NCBI GenBank assembly: GCA_023375785.1
Contig: SZWC01003925.1
Coordinates: 133,674 to 185,203 of the forward strand
Length of the DNA: 51,530 bases
Direction of reading: 5' to 3'
DNA from: Penium margaritaceum
Lineage: Eukaryota; Streptophyta; Zygnematophyceae; Desmidiales; Peniaceae
Part shown: positions 41,654 through 51,209 of the stretch, piece after piece
How positions within the stretch are numbered: the stretch's first letter is position 1
Layout of the letters: each line of letters opens with the position of its first letter
Program-made: the position numbers and the translations under genes
Notes under the pieces: model-generated
Seen by the model: the letters and a program-made list of their open reading frames with translations, nothing else
What the model was told of the DNA's origin: nothing
The model's database searches: none

Positions 41654-42434
41654 AGCATCCGTGCTCGCCTACAGACTCGGTGGAGAGAGGGTCCATGATA
41701 TCCGAATGGACGAGGTCGAGAGGGGCGGATGCAGAGGAGGAAGACAAAGGGTACGTGGAACGGTGTATCATCCCTTGAGCGGAATCAATGCACTCGGTGG
41801 GATACGGGAGAGGGAAAGTCTCCAGGCCAAGGTCCTTGACCGGCTGGGTGCAAATTATGCTGTCTACGGTGATAGAGTGGACGTGGCAGAGGCGGCGGTG
41901 CAAGAGGTGGGTGTGCTGAGGAGAGAGCATGCTGGTGACAAACACATAGCCTGTGGCGATCAACGAGGAGGAGACAGAAGGAGAGGAGGAGAGACGAGGT
42001 ACATGCCACACGTTGCCACGGGCGGTGGCGTGCCGGTTCACAAGACCAGATTGACGCAACGACATAGTGCCAACACTTCGCGAGTGCACAATGTCTATGC
42101 TCATACGGTCAAGGGCAGTGACAGACAGGAGACTGAGCTTGAGACTGGGGACACCGAGCCCGTCCGGACATCGGAGACATCGCCTACAGGACCAAGCATA
42201 CTAAAGGCCTCACGAGAGGCCGTCATGTGATGCGTGGCCCCTGAGTAGACGATCCAGGTCTCAGCAAGGTCCTGGACCAGGGTTGCCAGATCGCTAACGG
42301 TCACATGGCAGCAAGCAAGGGACGTGGACGCGGTGGAAGGAGGTGCAAACCGAGAATGCCAATCGTCAAGCCATGAGACATTGTCATAGATAGGGGCAAA
42401 GGGGACCATGGGAGACGACAAAACAGACGAGGAA
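41541..42434 (-). pseudogene. Protease and integrase N-terminal half of D
   Basis: WIVYSGATHHMT is the protease motif with the catalytic Asp changed to Tyr (codon at 42245-42247). In another frame GAG-pre-integrase LLHRRLCHVHS and core strands PLDLVHSDIMDPLS and YVLTLIEDYSCYRWVF follow, ending ARAIQDWLVLAER. The Cys pair is degraded (CIDSAQGM). It is inactive, because both protease and the integrase zinc site are damaged. Confidence 0.75.
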
Positions 42435-42439
42435 ACGGG
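42435..42439. repeat. Left target-site duplication of E (ACGGG)
   Basis: ACGGG occurs immediately before the left LTR and again immediately after the right LTR at 48304-48308, fixing E's termini and showing insertion into D's coding region. Confidence 0.88.
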
Positions 42440-43092
42440 TGTCAATGCGCTGGATAGCAACGGTCTAGAAAACGAGTCCCGACATGGGAGGCCGCCAACC
42501 GCTCTTGGTATTGCAACCAAGATAACATATCACCCTCGAACAAGGGATCCACACTTTAGGTTCGTTTGGTTTGCAACCTCACGAAGTCCGCATGTTGGTC
42601 TTTAGTGTCTACCTTTGGTTGGACACTCTGTGAGGAGTCTCAACGGTAAGAACTGTAAATGGATGCATGCAAGGTAGAGGCTTTTATACTTGCAGAGCTT
42701 TACTAAATTTTCTGCTTGTAATGGCTCCACTGGAGCTAACCTCAGCCCACAGTCCTACTTGGCGAGTCCATAGAGCGTCAAGTGTCATCCTCAAGGCAGG
42801 CTCTAGTAAGTTTCCTAGAAGCTTCCTGTCCCAGTTTTGGCCACAAAGAGAATTGTGGCCGTCGCGGGGACTGAACCTGTAACCTCTCGTTTGAGACTCC
42901 GGTGCCTATTCAACCAAGCCAAAAAGGTATGGTTCTTATGATGAGCCACAGGAGACATACCCATTATGGGCAGTGCATTCCTGGCCCATCTCATAATTGA
43001 CCTAGGGGACATACTCCATAGAGCAGTTCATGGCATGTCTATTTGTGTAGCTAGCCAGCTAGGCAGTGGACAAGGTGCGTAATATTTCAACA
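42440..43092 (-). mobile_element. 3' LTR of E (left)
   Basis: It starts TGTCAATGCGC and ends TTTCAACA. It aligns with the right LTR except for ~174 bp (about 42861-43037) absent from the right copy. That segment includes a tRNA-like stretch at 42867-42921. Confidence 0.88.
42867..42921 (-). other. tRNA- or SINE-like sequence in E left LTR
   Basis: On the minus strand TGGCTTGGTTGAATAGG (42905-42921) resembles a pol III A box. About 30 nt later AGGTTCAGTCCC (42867-42878) resembles a B box. I could not build a full cloverleaf, so this is at best a decayed tRNA-derived head, not a tRNA gene. Confidence 0.3.
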
Positions 43093-43153
43093 AATATCTC
43101 CCATGCACCTCTGTCCATGTGTCGCTTATTGGGCTCCATCAATGCCTTGGGGC

Positions 43154-43804
43154 TCACCCTTCCTCTACCGCACTCCTCATGCCGAATCCACGAATGCCTG
43201 CATAGTGCAAGTCACTCCCCAGTAGCTTGGTCATACAGTCAGCAAGCATGCTCTTTGTTCCGCAGTGCTGCAAGTCCACCACATTCTTCATGACCAGATC
43301 ATGTGAGTAGTGGTAACGTATGTTGGTGTGCTTTGTTTCCTGGGAGATGATCTCGTCTTCAGCCATTGAGATGGCGCTCATGTTGTCCACGTGTACAACC
43401 GTGGCGTCCTTCTATGGCACTGTCATTTCGCCAAGCAGGTTGCGCAACCACTGAGTCTCCTTGCACAACTCAGACAGAGCAACATACTCTGACTCAGCCG
43501 TGGACACATAAACACAATCTTGCTTCCTGCTGGTCCATGAGATGGCAGCGCCATTCAAGATGCACCCGTATCCAGAGGTGGATTTCCTTTCGTCGAGATT
43601 TCCTCCCTAGTCAGCATCGGTGTAGCACTTCAGGCAAAGTGGTTCCGATCCTTCTTGGCCTCCAAGGACGAGGCCCATGTGACGTGTCTTCTGGAGGTAG
43701 CGCAAGATGCACTTGACTGCCTGCCAATGTTTTGGCCCATGGTTGGCCAGGAATCTGCTCATTTTTCCCATAGAATAGCAGATGTCCGGACGAGTCCCTA
43801 CCAT
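43154..43804 (-). pseudogene. RNase H region of E
   Basis: GTRPDICYSMGKMSRFL and ILRYLQKTRHMGLVLGG lead to CYTDAD, then a TAG (43607) where Trp is usual. After this come SWTSRKQDCVYVSTAESEYVALSEL-type residues, a TAG at 43391, and VDNMSAISMAEDE, HTNIRYHYSHDLV and KSMLADCMTKLL. The catalytic residues can be followed in one frame. Three stops disable it (43805, 43607, 43391). Confidence 0.8.
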
Positions 43805-43807
43805 GGC

Positions 43808-45109
43808 CTACATGATGCTACCCACGGTGGATTGGTTGAGGATGTCTTGAATCTCCCTTTGTTCTGCTTCATTGCTTGGCGACATGGAGGCCTTCAGCTT
43901 TGTATTGGTCGTCATTGGGGTACTGACATGTTTGAAGTCTTCCATGTGGTAGCGCTTCAGTACCTCACCGATGTATTTGGTCTTGTTGAGTTCGATGGTG
44001 CCTGCTACTTGGCTGTGGTGGATGGAAATCCTGAGGTAGCACTCGAGAGAACCCATGTCCTTCATCTTGAACCTTTTGCTGAGGTCCGACTTCAGCTCAT
44101 CCAACAGCTCGAACGAAGACGAGCTGATGATCAGATCATCCAGGTACAACGCAACCAGCATCAATCCTCTCCCATCATTGCGAACGTACATGCTTGGGTC
44201 ATTCTAGCAATGCGCGAAGGAGAGTCCGGTCATGAAACCGTCCATCTCTTTGTACCACATCCTTGGGGCTTGTTTCAGCCCGTAAAGCGCTTTCACCAAC
44301 TTGCACACCTTACCCTTGGGAGCTTCGACTCCTCCGCGCACCTCCATCAGCACTTCCTTGTCAAGCTTCCCATAAAGGAAAGCTTTCCTGACGTCCATCT
44401 GGTGTATCTCCAAGTTCTTTGCGGCTGCAATGCCAAGGAGAGAGCGGATGGAGGCAAAGGTCACGACGGGCACGAACGTCTCATCGTACTCGGAGCCCGG
44501 GCGTTGAGAGAATCCCTCAGCCACTACCCTTGCCTTGAACTTGTCGATGCTGTTTTCTTTCTTCTTCTTCACTCGGAGGACCCACTTGGATCCCACCACT
44601 TGGGCCTTGTCGGGTCTATCCACCAGCACCCACGTGCCGTTCTCGGCAATGGACGCGAGCTCGCTGTCCACTGCCTCCTTCCACTTGGCTCCATCTGGGC
44701 CATTCATCGCGTCCGCTGCTGTGGATGGCTCTTGCTGAGCCATGCACGACCAGCTAAGGCCGGTCCAATCATCCTCATACCGCAAAGGTGCTTTCTTTGG
44801 CCGCAAACTGCGCCGGAGTGCTGGTGCGGCTTGTTGCTTTGGTGCTAGTACTTCCACAGGTTGTGGTTTGTCGTCGTCGTCGTCAGAAGAGTCGTCTGAC
44901 TCCAAGTCAGACTCGGAAGCCCTGGATGCCTTGGTATTCGCATTCATGTCGGATGCTGTGTCATCCTCAGCAGGTACTCTCCCATTCGCACCACCTACTG
45001 GAAAAACGAGCCAGTTGTCGGGTGCTTGGTCTCCGGTCTCAAGCAACACTATCCACTCTCCCGCTTTGGGAGCGAGGTTCGGGTCCAGGAGCTCTCCCTT
45101 TTCAAGGGT
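43808..45109 (-). pseudogene. Linker and reverse transcriptase of E
   Basis: An acidic linker with a run of Asp/Ser (DLESDDSSDDDDD) leads into WKEAVDSELASIAENGTW and GSKWVLRVKKKKE. Then come HQMDVRKAFLYGKL and LYGLKQAPRMW, a TAG (44204-44206) where FAHC-Q-NDPSMYV is expected, and the catalytic YLDD at 44135-44146. KMKDMGSLECYLRI follows. Apart from the stop the enzyme is complete. Confidence 0.85.
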
Positions 45110-45976
45110 GGGTTCATCAAACACAACGTCACGGCTCCTCACAAGCTTGCCTGCTGCCAGGTCCCAAAGCCGACAGGCTTTGAGTGCTGTGTTGTACCCA
45201 ACCATGACGCACTTCCTGGAACGTGCATCCAGCTTGCCTCCACCTTCTCCCGACTGGATCTTCACCCATGCAGTTGACCCAAACACCTTCAGATGAGATG
45301 CGTTGGGTTTCTTTCCCGACCATGCTTCTTGTGGGGACTTCACCTGCTTGTCTTGCTCCTGTCCATGCTTTCGCAAGGCAGTCGCTGGTGTGAGGTTCAA
45401 GAGGTAGCAAGTCGCTGTTGCTGCTTCAGCCCAAAAGCAAGGTGGGAGCTTGGCGTCGAAGAGCATGCTTCGCACCATGCCGAGCAGGATGTGGTTCATC
45501 CTCTCAGCAACGTCGTTGCTTTGGGGGTTGGAAGGGGTTGTTTGCTCGTGGTGGATGCCATGATGCTTGAGCCAAGGCTTGTATGCCTCGTACTCACCCC
45601 CATTGTCACTTCAGAGCGTATTCACTTTCTTGGACGGTTGCCACTCCACCATGGCGACGAACTCGAGGAGCTTCTCCTTGACCTCTCCCTTTGTTTTGAA
45701 GTATATCCAAAACTTGCAGTTGTGGTTGTCAATGAAGGTTAGGAAGTACTTGCTTCTGTCGTTAGACAGTGTGCGGAAGGGTCCACACACGTCACTGTGT
45801 TTCAGCTCCAAGACATGCTCTGCTTGTTGACTTCCTCTCCCAAACGGCTTCTTCTTTGCCTTTGCTTGGAGGCATGGTTCACACAATGTACACCCTTCGC
45901 CATGCTTCATGGTGCACCCTTCCATTCCGCAGACTACCTCTTGCTCCTGCATCTTCTGTAGCATGCTGTTGGCCAC
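45110..45976 (-). pseudogene. Integrase of E
   Basis: HRRFGHVANSML (His motif) and CTLCEPCLQAK (Cys pair) precede HSDVCGPF (first Asp) and FLTFIDNHNCKFWIYF. A TGA (45611-45613) falls where Arg of RSDNGGEY is expected, then SDNGGEY (second Asp) and NDVAERMNHILLGM (Glu). The C-terminal part has SHLKVFGSTAWV and KCVMVGYN. All catalytic residues remain. Confidence 0.82.
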
Positions 45977-45994
45977 GTGGCCAAATCGCCGGTG

Positions 45995-47392
45995 TCACAG
46001 CTCACCATCAGTGTCCTTGGTTGATGTGGCGGCCGCAACGGTCGCCGGTGGTGCATCCTTTGGCTCTGGAGCCATTGTCTTGGTGGCACATGCAAGTCCC
46101 TCATCCGACACCTTGGTGACTTTGGTTTGAAGCACGTAGAGGCTGTCGACTCTTGGAACTTGAAGCATGAGATTGTCTTTGGTGTACAAAATCCGGATGT
46201 CCTCGTTTTTTAGGGCCACCGCTTCCTTATTGGTGAACACCACTATCATGTTGTTGTCGGTGATTAGTGAGACGGACAGCAAATTGGCTGCAAAGGAGGG
46301 CGTATACACCACCTTTTGAAGGTTGACCGCCCTCTCTGCACCGTTCACGTTGAACGTGATCACCTTGTCCCTTTTGCCCATGGCTTGGACGATGCCGCCC
46401 TTTGCACACGTGATGTGAATGACAGATTCGGCCATGGAGATAAATCCACCCTTCTCTTTTGATGAGTGGTGGTTGGTGCCCGAGTCAAGGGCAAATGCCC
46501 CGGGCTTTAGGATCGCTGCGCCCTTCATGGGCAGCCCCCAAGCCATCATGTTGGTAAGCTCCTTCTTCTCCTTTCCACCTTTGTTCCCACCTTCTTTCTT
46601 GGGACTACGGCAGTCCCTAGCCCAGTGCCCAGCCTTGCCACAATTGTGAAAGTTGCCGGGCTTCTTGGAACTCTTCCCGCCACCATTGCCTTTCCCTCCA
46701 CCGCCACCGCTTTCGCTATTCCCTTGACTGGAGTGAGAGCTTGCACCTTGTCTACCGAAGCGAGAGCCATAGGCTGAGATATTTGCCTCACTACCACTGC
46801 ATCGCATCGAATCGTTGTGGACGTGTTCGGCAATAGCCTCGTATGCAAGATCTGCCTCCTTCCAACCGCCAAATACGGTGATCAAGGACCCCCAGCTTTC
46901 CGACAGCGCCATTAGAAGGATCATGGCATGCATGTTGGAGTCAAGATTACATTCCATTTGCTGGACCTCCTGCAGTACGTTGTCAAATGACTGAAAAAAT
47001 ACGCGTATCGATTCTCCTTTGCCCACCCTCATCGACATCATCCTTTGGAAGATAAAGAGTCGGTTTGCTAGGGCGTTCGATTGATGCACGCGTGAGAGCT
47101 TTGCGTAGGCCTCGGCAGCCAACGTGCATCCTGTGATGTGGGAGCATTGAGTCTCGTTGATGGAAGTCACAAGAATGGCGAGAGCCATGTTGTTCCTCAT
47201 CGTCCATGCTGCAAGGTCAGTCGCATACGTCGTCACCGTCGCAATGACGGGTGTCGTCTCGGTCCCTTTTAGGATGTCGAGGTAGCCACGTACGTTCATG
47301 ACAATCTCAAACTGCCATTTCCATAAGGGAAAACCTGTCCCCGTGAATTTGGACATACCCGCCTCAAGACGGGCTTGGGTCGGATGTGCCAT
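45995..47392 (-). CDS. gag-protease of E
   Basis: This 465-codon frame starts MAHPTQARLEAGMSKF. The capsid is ~15-195 (FPLWKWQFEIVMNVRGYLDIL, RLFIFQRMMSMRVGKGESI), followed by a Gly/Ser-rich stretch. The zinc knuckle reads FHNCGKAGHWARDC (248-261), so its first Cys is Phe. The protease has ALDSGTNHH (301-309), intact. It ends at TGA (45995-45997), where Trp before HRRFGHV is expected, then continues in the same frame into integrase. Confidence 0.85.
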   Translation of the reverse strand: MAHPTQARLEAGMSKFTGTGFPLWKWQFEIVMNVRGYLDILKGTETTPVIATVTTYATDLAAWTMRNNMALAILVTSINETQCSHITGCTLAAEAYAKLSRVHQSNALANRLFIFQRMMSMRVGKGESIRVFFQSFDNVLQEVQQMECNLDSNMHAMILLMALSESWGSLITVFGGWKEADLAYEAIAEHVHNDSMRCSGSEANISAYGSRFGRQGASSHSSQGNSESGGGGGKGNGGGKSSKKPGNFHNCGKAGHWARDCRSPKKEGGNKGGKEKKELTNMMAWGLPMKGAAILKPGAFALDSGTNHHSSKEKGGFISMAESVIHITCAKGGIVQAMGKRDKVITFNVNGAERAVNLQKVVYTPSFAANLLSVSLITDNNMIVVFTNKEAVALKNEDIRILYTKDNLMLQVPRVDSLYVLQTKVTKVSDEGLACATKTMAPEPKDAPPATVAAATSTKDTDGEL

Positions 47393-47807
47393 TTATTGTA
47401 GTTGATGGTCTTCTCTGCTTCGCTGCTACTCTGCTTTGTTGATGCCGATGAGGCTCATGAGGCTGCTGACTGCGACCGTTGTCAAAGGTGCAGTTGGTTC
47501 CGTTGCATACCCCTCCCATCGATGATCACCTAAGGCGATGGTGCCGTTGTGAAAGAACGGACTCGCGGTCGTACCACCTTCTAAAAAGGGGTAGAGCTTA
47601 ATTCCGTTGGGGCTCAAGGGTCTTTTCCAACATGGAAAGAGCTGTTCCTCATCCCCTAGTCCGCCACGTGCATGCACCCTACCTGAAGAAGCCGATGGAG
47701 CCGGTGGAGCACATGGAGCCGTCCGATCTTCGTGTACCTGTTGTACCTATGCATCCTACAAGACCACGCGCTAGTCGGTCTTGGAATCGTGCCTTAGAAA
47801 CAAAAGT

Positions 47808-47822
47808 GTGGGCCCATAACCC
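47808..47822 (-). other. Half-tRNA-type PBS of E
   Basis: The plus strand GTGGGCCCATAACCC is identical to the anticodon arm of plant initiator-Met tRNA as I recall it (CAT anticodon inside). Two bases separate it from the LTR at 47825. On the element's strand it is therefore complementary to the 3' end of a 5' tRNA half cut near the anticodon, the priming mode known for Drosophila copia. Confidence 0.75.
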
Positions 47823-47824
47823 TT

Positions 47825-48303
47825 TGTCAATGCGCCGGATAGCAACGGTCTAGAAAATGGGTCCCGACATGGGAGGCCGCCAACCGCTCTTGGTATTGCA
47901 ACCAAGATAACAAATTACCCTTGAACGAGGGATCCACACTTTAGATTCGTTTGGTTTGCAACCTCACGAAGTCCGAATGTTGGTCTTTGGTGTCTACCTT
48001 TGGTAAGACACTCTGTGAGGAGTCTCAAAGACAAGAACTGTAAATGGATGCATGCAAGGTACAGGCTTTTACACTTGCATAGCTTTGCTAAACCTTCTGC
48101 TTTTAATTGCTCCACTAGAGCCAACCTCAACCTACATTCCTACTTGGCGCATCCTTAGACTACCAAGTGTCATCCTCAAGGCAGGCTCTAGTACGCTTCC
48201 TAGAAGCTTCATGTCCCACTTTTGGCCACAAAGAAAATTGCGGCCTTGTCTGTATGTGTAGCTAGCCAGCTAGGCAATGGACAAGGTGCATACTATTTCA
48301 ACA
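47825..48303 (-). mobile_element. 5' LTR of E (right)
   Basis: This 479-bp LTR starts TGTCAATGCGC and ends TTTCAACA, next to the half-tRNA PBS on the left and ACGGG on the right. It is shorter than its partner by ~174 bp, probably by deletion. Confidence 0.88.
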
Positions 48304-48308
48304 ACGGG

Positions 48309-49800
48309 ACACGACCACAGCTCAGTCTCACTCATGCAGGGCTGGACAGGAGAGCAGGAGGTGATGCAACTCGCACTTCCTTGGGTAGGAGGGCGAGACA
48401 GGCCGAGCTGGAGCGTGTTGAACTGCTCCAGCTCACGCTCGCGGGACGACGGCCCAAGAGTGTAGACTGAGTCCGGAATGACGACACCGGAGCCCAGGTA
48501 GGAGGAGGACTGTGCCGACAAAGGAAACGGAAGCGTCGACGGCTCTGGATGGTGCAGCTGTGGCGCTGGTGTCGACAGGACTGGCGGAGCGACCGGAGTG
48601 GTAGAGCTATTGGACGAGGCCGAAGCGTCAAATCTGGTGACAGCGATGGCGGCTGAAGCAAGACGGTGCACCCGCGGGCAACACATGGTGGCGATGACGC
48701 GCGCCTCGTCTGTCGGTAGAGGGCACGTGTACCACCCGTGTCCGGGCTGGCCACAGTTGTGGCAGACCGAGCCGCCACCGCTGGACCCGGTCGACGGCTG
48801 CTGATGCTGTTGCTGCTGCTGCTGACCCTTGCCTTTCTTGTTGCGCAGCTTCTTCTTCACCGACGACAATGAGGTAGCTACGATGGAGAAGGCGACGGCC
48901 ACAAAAGTGATGGCAGGGGAGGCGAGAGCCTCCGTGCGCTGGAGTCAGGACTCTAGACGAGCTTCCTCAATCTGGAGGAAGAGCTCATATGCCAAGGGCA
49001 TGAGGGTGCCCTGGACCGCCATGGTGGAGAGGACGTCGTGAGAGTAGTGTACAAAGACGTCTGTGTAAGCAACAGTGGCATCGCGCTTGATGGTAAGGAG
49101 CGCGGCCAGAGGGGGTGGAGCAGAGGTGCCGAGGCGACGAAGGATGTCCTCCGCCCGCTGCCAGTAGGCGGTGACCACCTCGGTCTCTCCCATGTGCAGG
49201 GAGTTGAACTCCCTTAACAGGCCGCTAGTCTGAGCATCGCTGGACAGGTGATGGGGACAAGTGAGGACATGCCACGCAGCTGTAGGGTCTGGGGTGGCGT
49301 CAGCGGCGAAGTCATCGAGGAAGGGCTCTAGGGCGAGGCGGGAAGCCGGAGTGACTACAGGGACTAGAGCACGTACGGCACGACCAATGTCATACAACTG
49401 GTTGGCCAGGATAGGGTCATACACGAGGGTGTAGTATGCCCACAGGCCCTCACCCTATGCCCAGATCCGGAAGCTGAGCACCCAGCTCCGGAACTACTTG
49501 CTGGCCTGAAGCGGTGGCGGCGGCGTCTTAAAGTCCTTCTGCCTGCGGCCGGCGCCCAAAGTGGGGCCAAGGACAGAGGTCACTGCCTGCCGCTGGCGCT
49601 GAGTCTGCTATTGCGCCAGGTAGTGAAATGCAGCGGACACAGCTGTATTGGCATGCCCTGGAGGGATAAATGGTGGCTGTGCACTGGTGGCAGTCTGGGA
49701 GGCCAATGGTTGCATCACTGCCAGCTGTTGCGTCAAGAAGGCGCGCTGTTGCTGAAGAGGAGTAATGGGGTCAGGGTTGCCATCAATGATGCCAGAGGAC
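48309..49800 (-). pseudogene. gag of D
   Basis: From right to left: a Gln-rich start (TPLQQQRAFLTQQLAVM), KTPPPPLQASK, then capsid-like DPILANQLYDIGRAVRALVP, SLHMGETEVVTAYWQRAEDIL and FLQIEEARLE. After a frame change come KKLRNKKGKGQQQQQQ and a zinc knuckle CHNCGQPGHGWYTC. The frame then runs through a Ser/Pro stretch to the E insertion site and is in phase with D protease once E is removed. TAG/TAA stops near 49490 and 49607 disable it. Confidence 0.75.
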
Positions 49801-50580
49801 TGCTGCTGCTGCGACTGCTGCTGCTACTTCTACCGTTACTGCTGTTGCTACTAGTGTTGTTGCTGCTGGTGCTATTGCTGTTGTTGCTAGTACTGATTTT
49901 GCCGCTGCTATTGCTGTTGTTGTTACTACTGCTGCTACTGTTGCTGCTGTTGCTGCTGCTGCTGCAGCAACTGATGGTGGTGGTGCTGCTGCTGCTGCCG
50001 CTGTGGCTGTTGCAACAGCTATGGCAGCTACTGCAGCCGCGACAGAGAAGCGGGTGGGGTGGGGGATTTTTTTTCTGTTTCTTTCTTTCTTTTCCTTTTG
50101 TCTGTCACAGCGGGCTCTGCTGCTTGTTGTGGGCAGCGGCCAGCGAGCCCGCTATTTACTGCGAGTAGTGAGCTTGCTGCCCGCAGCCCACAGCCAGCAG
50201 CGGGCTGCGGGCTGTGAGCACCAATAGCCGCTGCTGGCTGCTGCTGGCAGCTGCTTGCTGCTAATGGTGCTATTGCTGCGGGCTGCTACGGGGGCTCACC
50301 GCTGCGGCTGCTACAGCCTGCTGCTGCTTCTGCTCGCTCCTACAGCTGTTGCTCGCTGCCGCTGCTGCCCGCTGCTGCTACTACTACTTGCTGCCATTGC
50401 TACTGCTGCTGGCTGCTGCTGTTGCTTGCTGCAACGGGCTGTTGGGAGCTACTTCTCCTGCCCGTAGCTGCTGCTGCTGCTGCTGCACGCAACTGCTATT
50501 GGCTATTGCTGCCACTGCTCGTTGTCGTTGCCTCTGGCTACCGCTACTGTAGGTTGCTGCTACTGCTTGCTGGTGCCAGT
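49800..50580 (-). repeat. CTG/CAG-rich leader of D
   Basis: CTGCTG, TTGCTG and related triplets dominate the region between gag and the leader hairpins. On the plus strand they give an apparent Leu-rich protein, but this is a repeat artefact. On the sense strand they merge into the Gln-rich gag start. Confidence 0.6.
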
Positions 50581-50674
50581 CACTGCACCTGGGTGATGTT
50601 GCAACGTGCGTCGTCGCCCGCAGGTGTTGAACGCGGCCTGCCGCTCACCTCCTTGCGTCATGCGTGGGGGTCAG

Positions 50675-50783
50675 TGCTGCCGAAAAATGTTCGGCAGCAT
50701 TTCCCTTGGCCGAGTGGCCGTGGGAAAAAATCTGACGCAGACACCAGGCCGGTCAATGCCGCCGGAAAAAATTCGGTGGCATT
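50675..50783. other. Leader hairpins of D
   Basis: TGCTGCCGAA (50675-50684) pairs with TTCGGCAGCA (50690-50699). TTTCCC/GGGAAA with an inner GGCC/GGCC follows near 50700-50728. AATGCCGCCG...TTCGGTGGCATT (50755-50783) forms a third stem with G-T and bulge changes. The first and third are diverged copies, each followed by TTTCCC. Element C has the same first stem. Confidence 0.65.
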
Positions 50784-50866
50784 TCCCCTACACTAGCGCG
50801 TATGGGGGTCCGCCGGCGTTGTCTGACACGTGTACGCCAGTCTTTTGATGGTATTGCTACGCTCTG

Positions 50867-50878
50867 GCTCAGATACCA
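50867..50878 (-). other. PBS of D
   Basis: On the minus strand TGGTATCTGAGC is one mismatch from the iMet PBS. It sits right of the leader hairpins, so the 5' LTR of D should start at about 50879-50881. Confidence 0.7.
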
Positions 50879-51209
50879 AGGTAGAAAGCCAAGGCAGCAT
50901 GTTGGGGCAACAGTGTGGTTGATACAGCGTGCGGACTTCCACGCTCGTTGCTTAAATCTGTTGCCCCCTCATTCTGCTGCTCTAGAGTCCAAGTCTAGAA
51001 GCTCTGGGTTTGTTACTCAGAAACGTGCGCGCCAGTGTTAGCGCCAGAAAGCAGCTGAAAACTGAAAGTGACTGGTTATGAATGAAGAAAGAGCAAGAAT
51101 TGGAGACCCCTCCAAGTTCTAGCTCCCCCCAACTAGTGTAGAACTTGTAACTCAGCTAACCAGCCAATCAGAAAATAGGCCTAGACCTATTTTTTGCGGC
51201 TAATTCCGA

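Larger units (their letters stand above)
42440..48303 (-). mobile_element. Copia element E nested in D
   Basis: This 5,864-bp element is flanked by ACGGG at 42435-42439 and 48304-48308. LTRs are at 42440-43092 (653 bp) and 47825-48303 (479 bp), ~9-10% different by eye over the shared part. The longer one has a ~174-bp extra segment. A single minus-strand frame of 1,413 codons (47392-43154) encodes gag to RNase H, interrupted only by in-frame stops. The PBS matches the anticodon arm of tRNA-iMet, as in half-tRNA-primed copia elements. Confidence 0.92.
38097..50878 (-). mobile_element. Copia element D, split by element E
   Basis: Read right to left: PBS (50867-50878), hairpin and CTG-rich leader, gag (~48309-49800), insertion of E (42440-48303), protease, integrase, a long repeat linker, RT and RNase H (ending ~38365), polypurine tract (38254-38263), then LTR remnant. 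Each domain has several stops. The 5' LTR begins near 50880 and runs off the window. It does not resemble the sequence at the left end, so the two termini of D are unresolved. Confidence 0.75.

Noticed and set aside
42867..42921. Functional tRNA gene
   Set aside because: Only A- and B-box-like fragments are present. Acceptor and anticodon stems do not form a convincing cloverleaf.
43655..44848. 397-codon plus-strand ORF
   Set aside because: It is antisense to the RT and RNase H region of element E, whose minus-strand motifs (YLDD, LYGLKQAP) are unmistakable.
49611..50168. 185-codon Leu-rich plus-strand ORF that looks like a membrane protein
   Set aside because: It is the antisense reading of the CTG/CAG-rich leader of element D. 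The poly-Leu tract comes from the triplet repeat, and adjacent sense sequence is gag.
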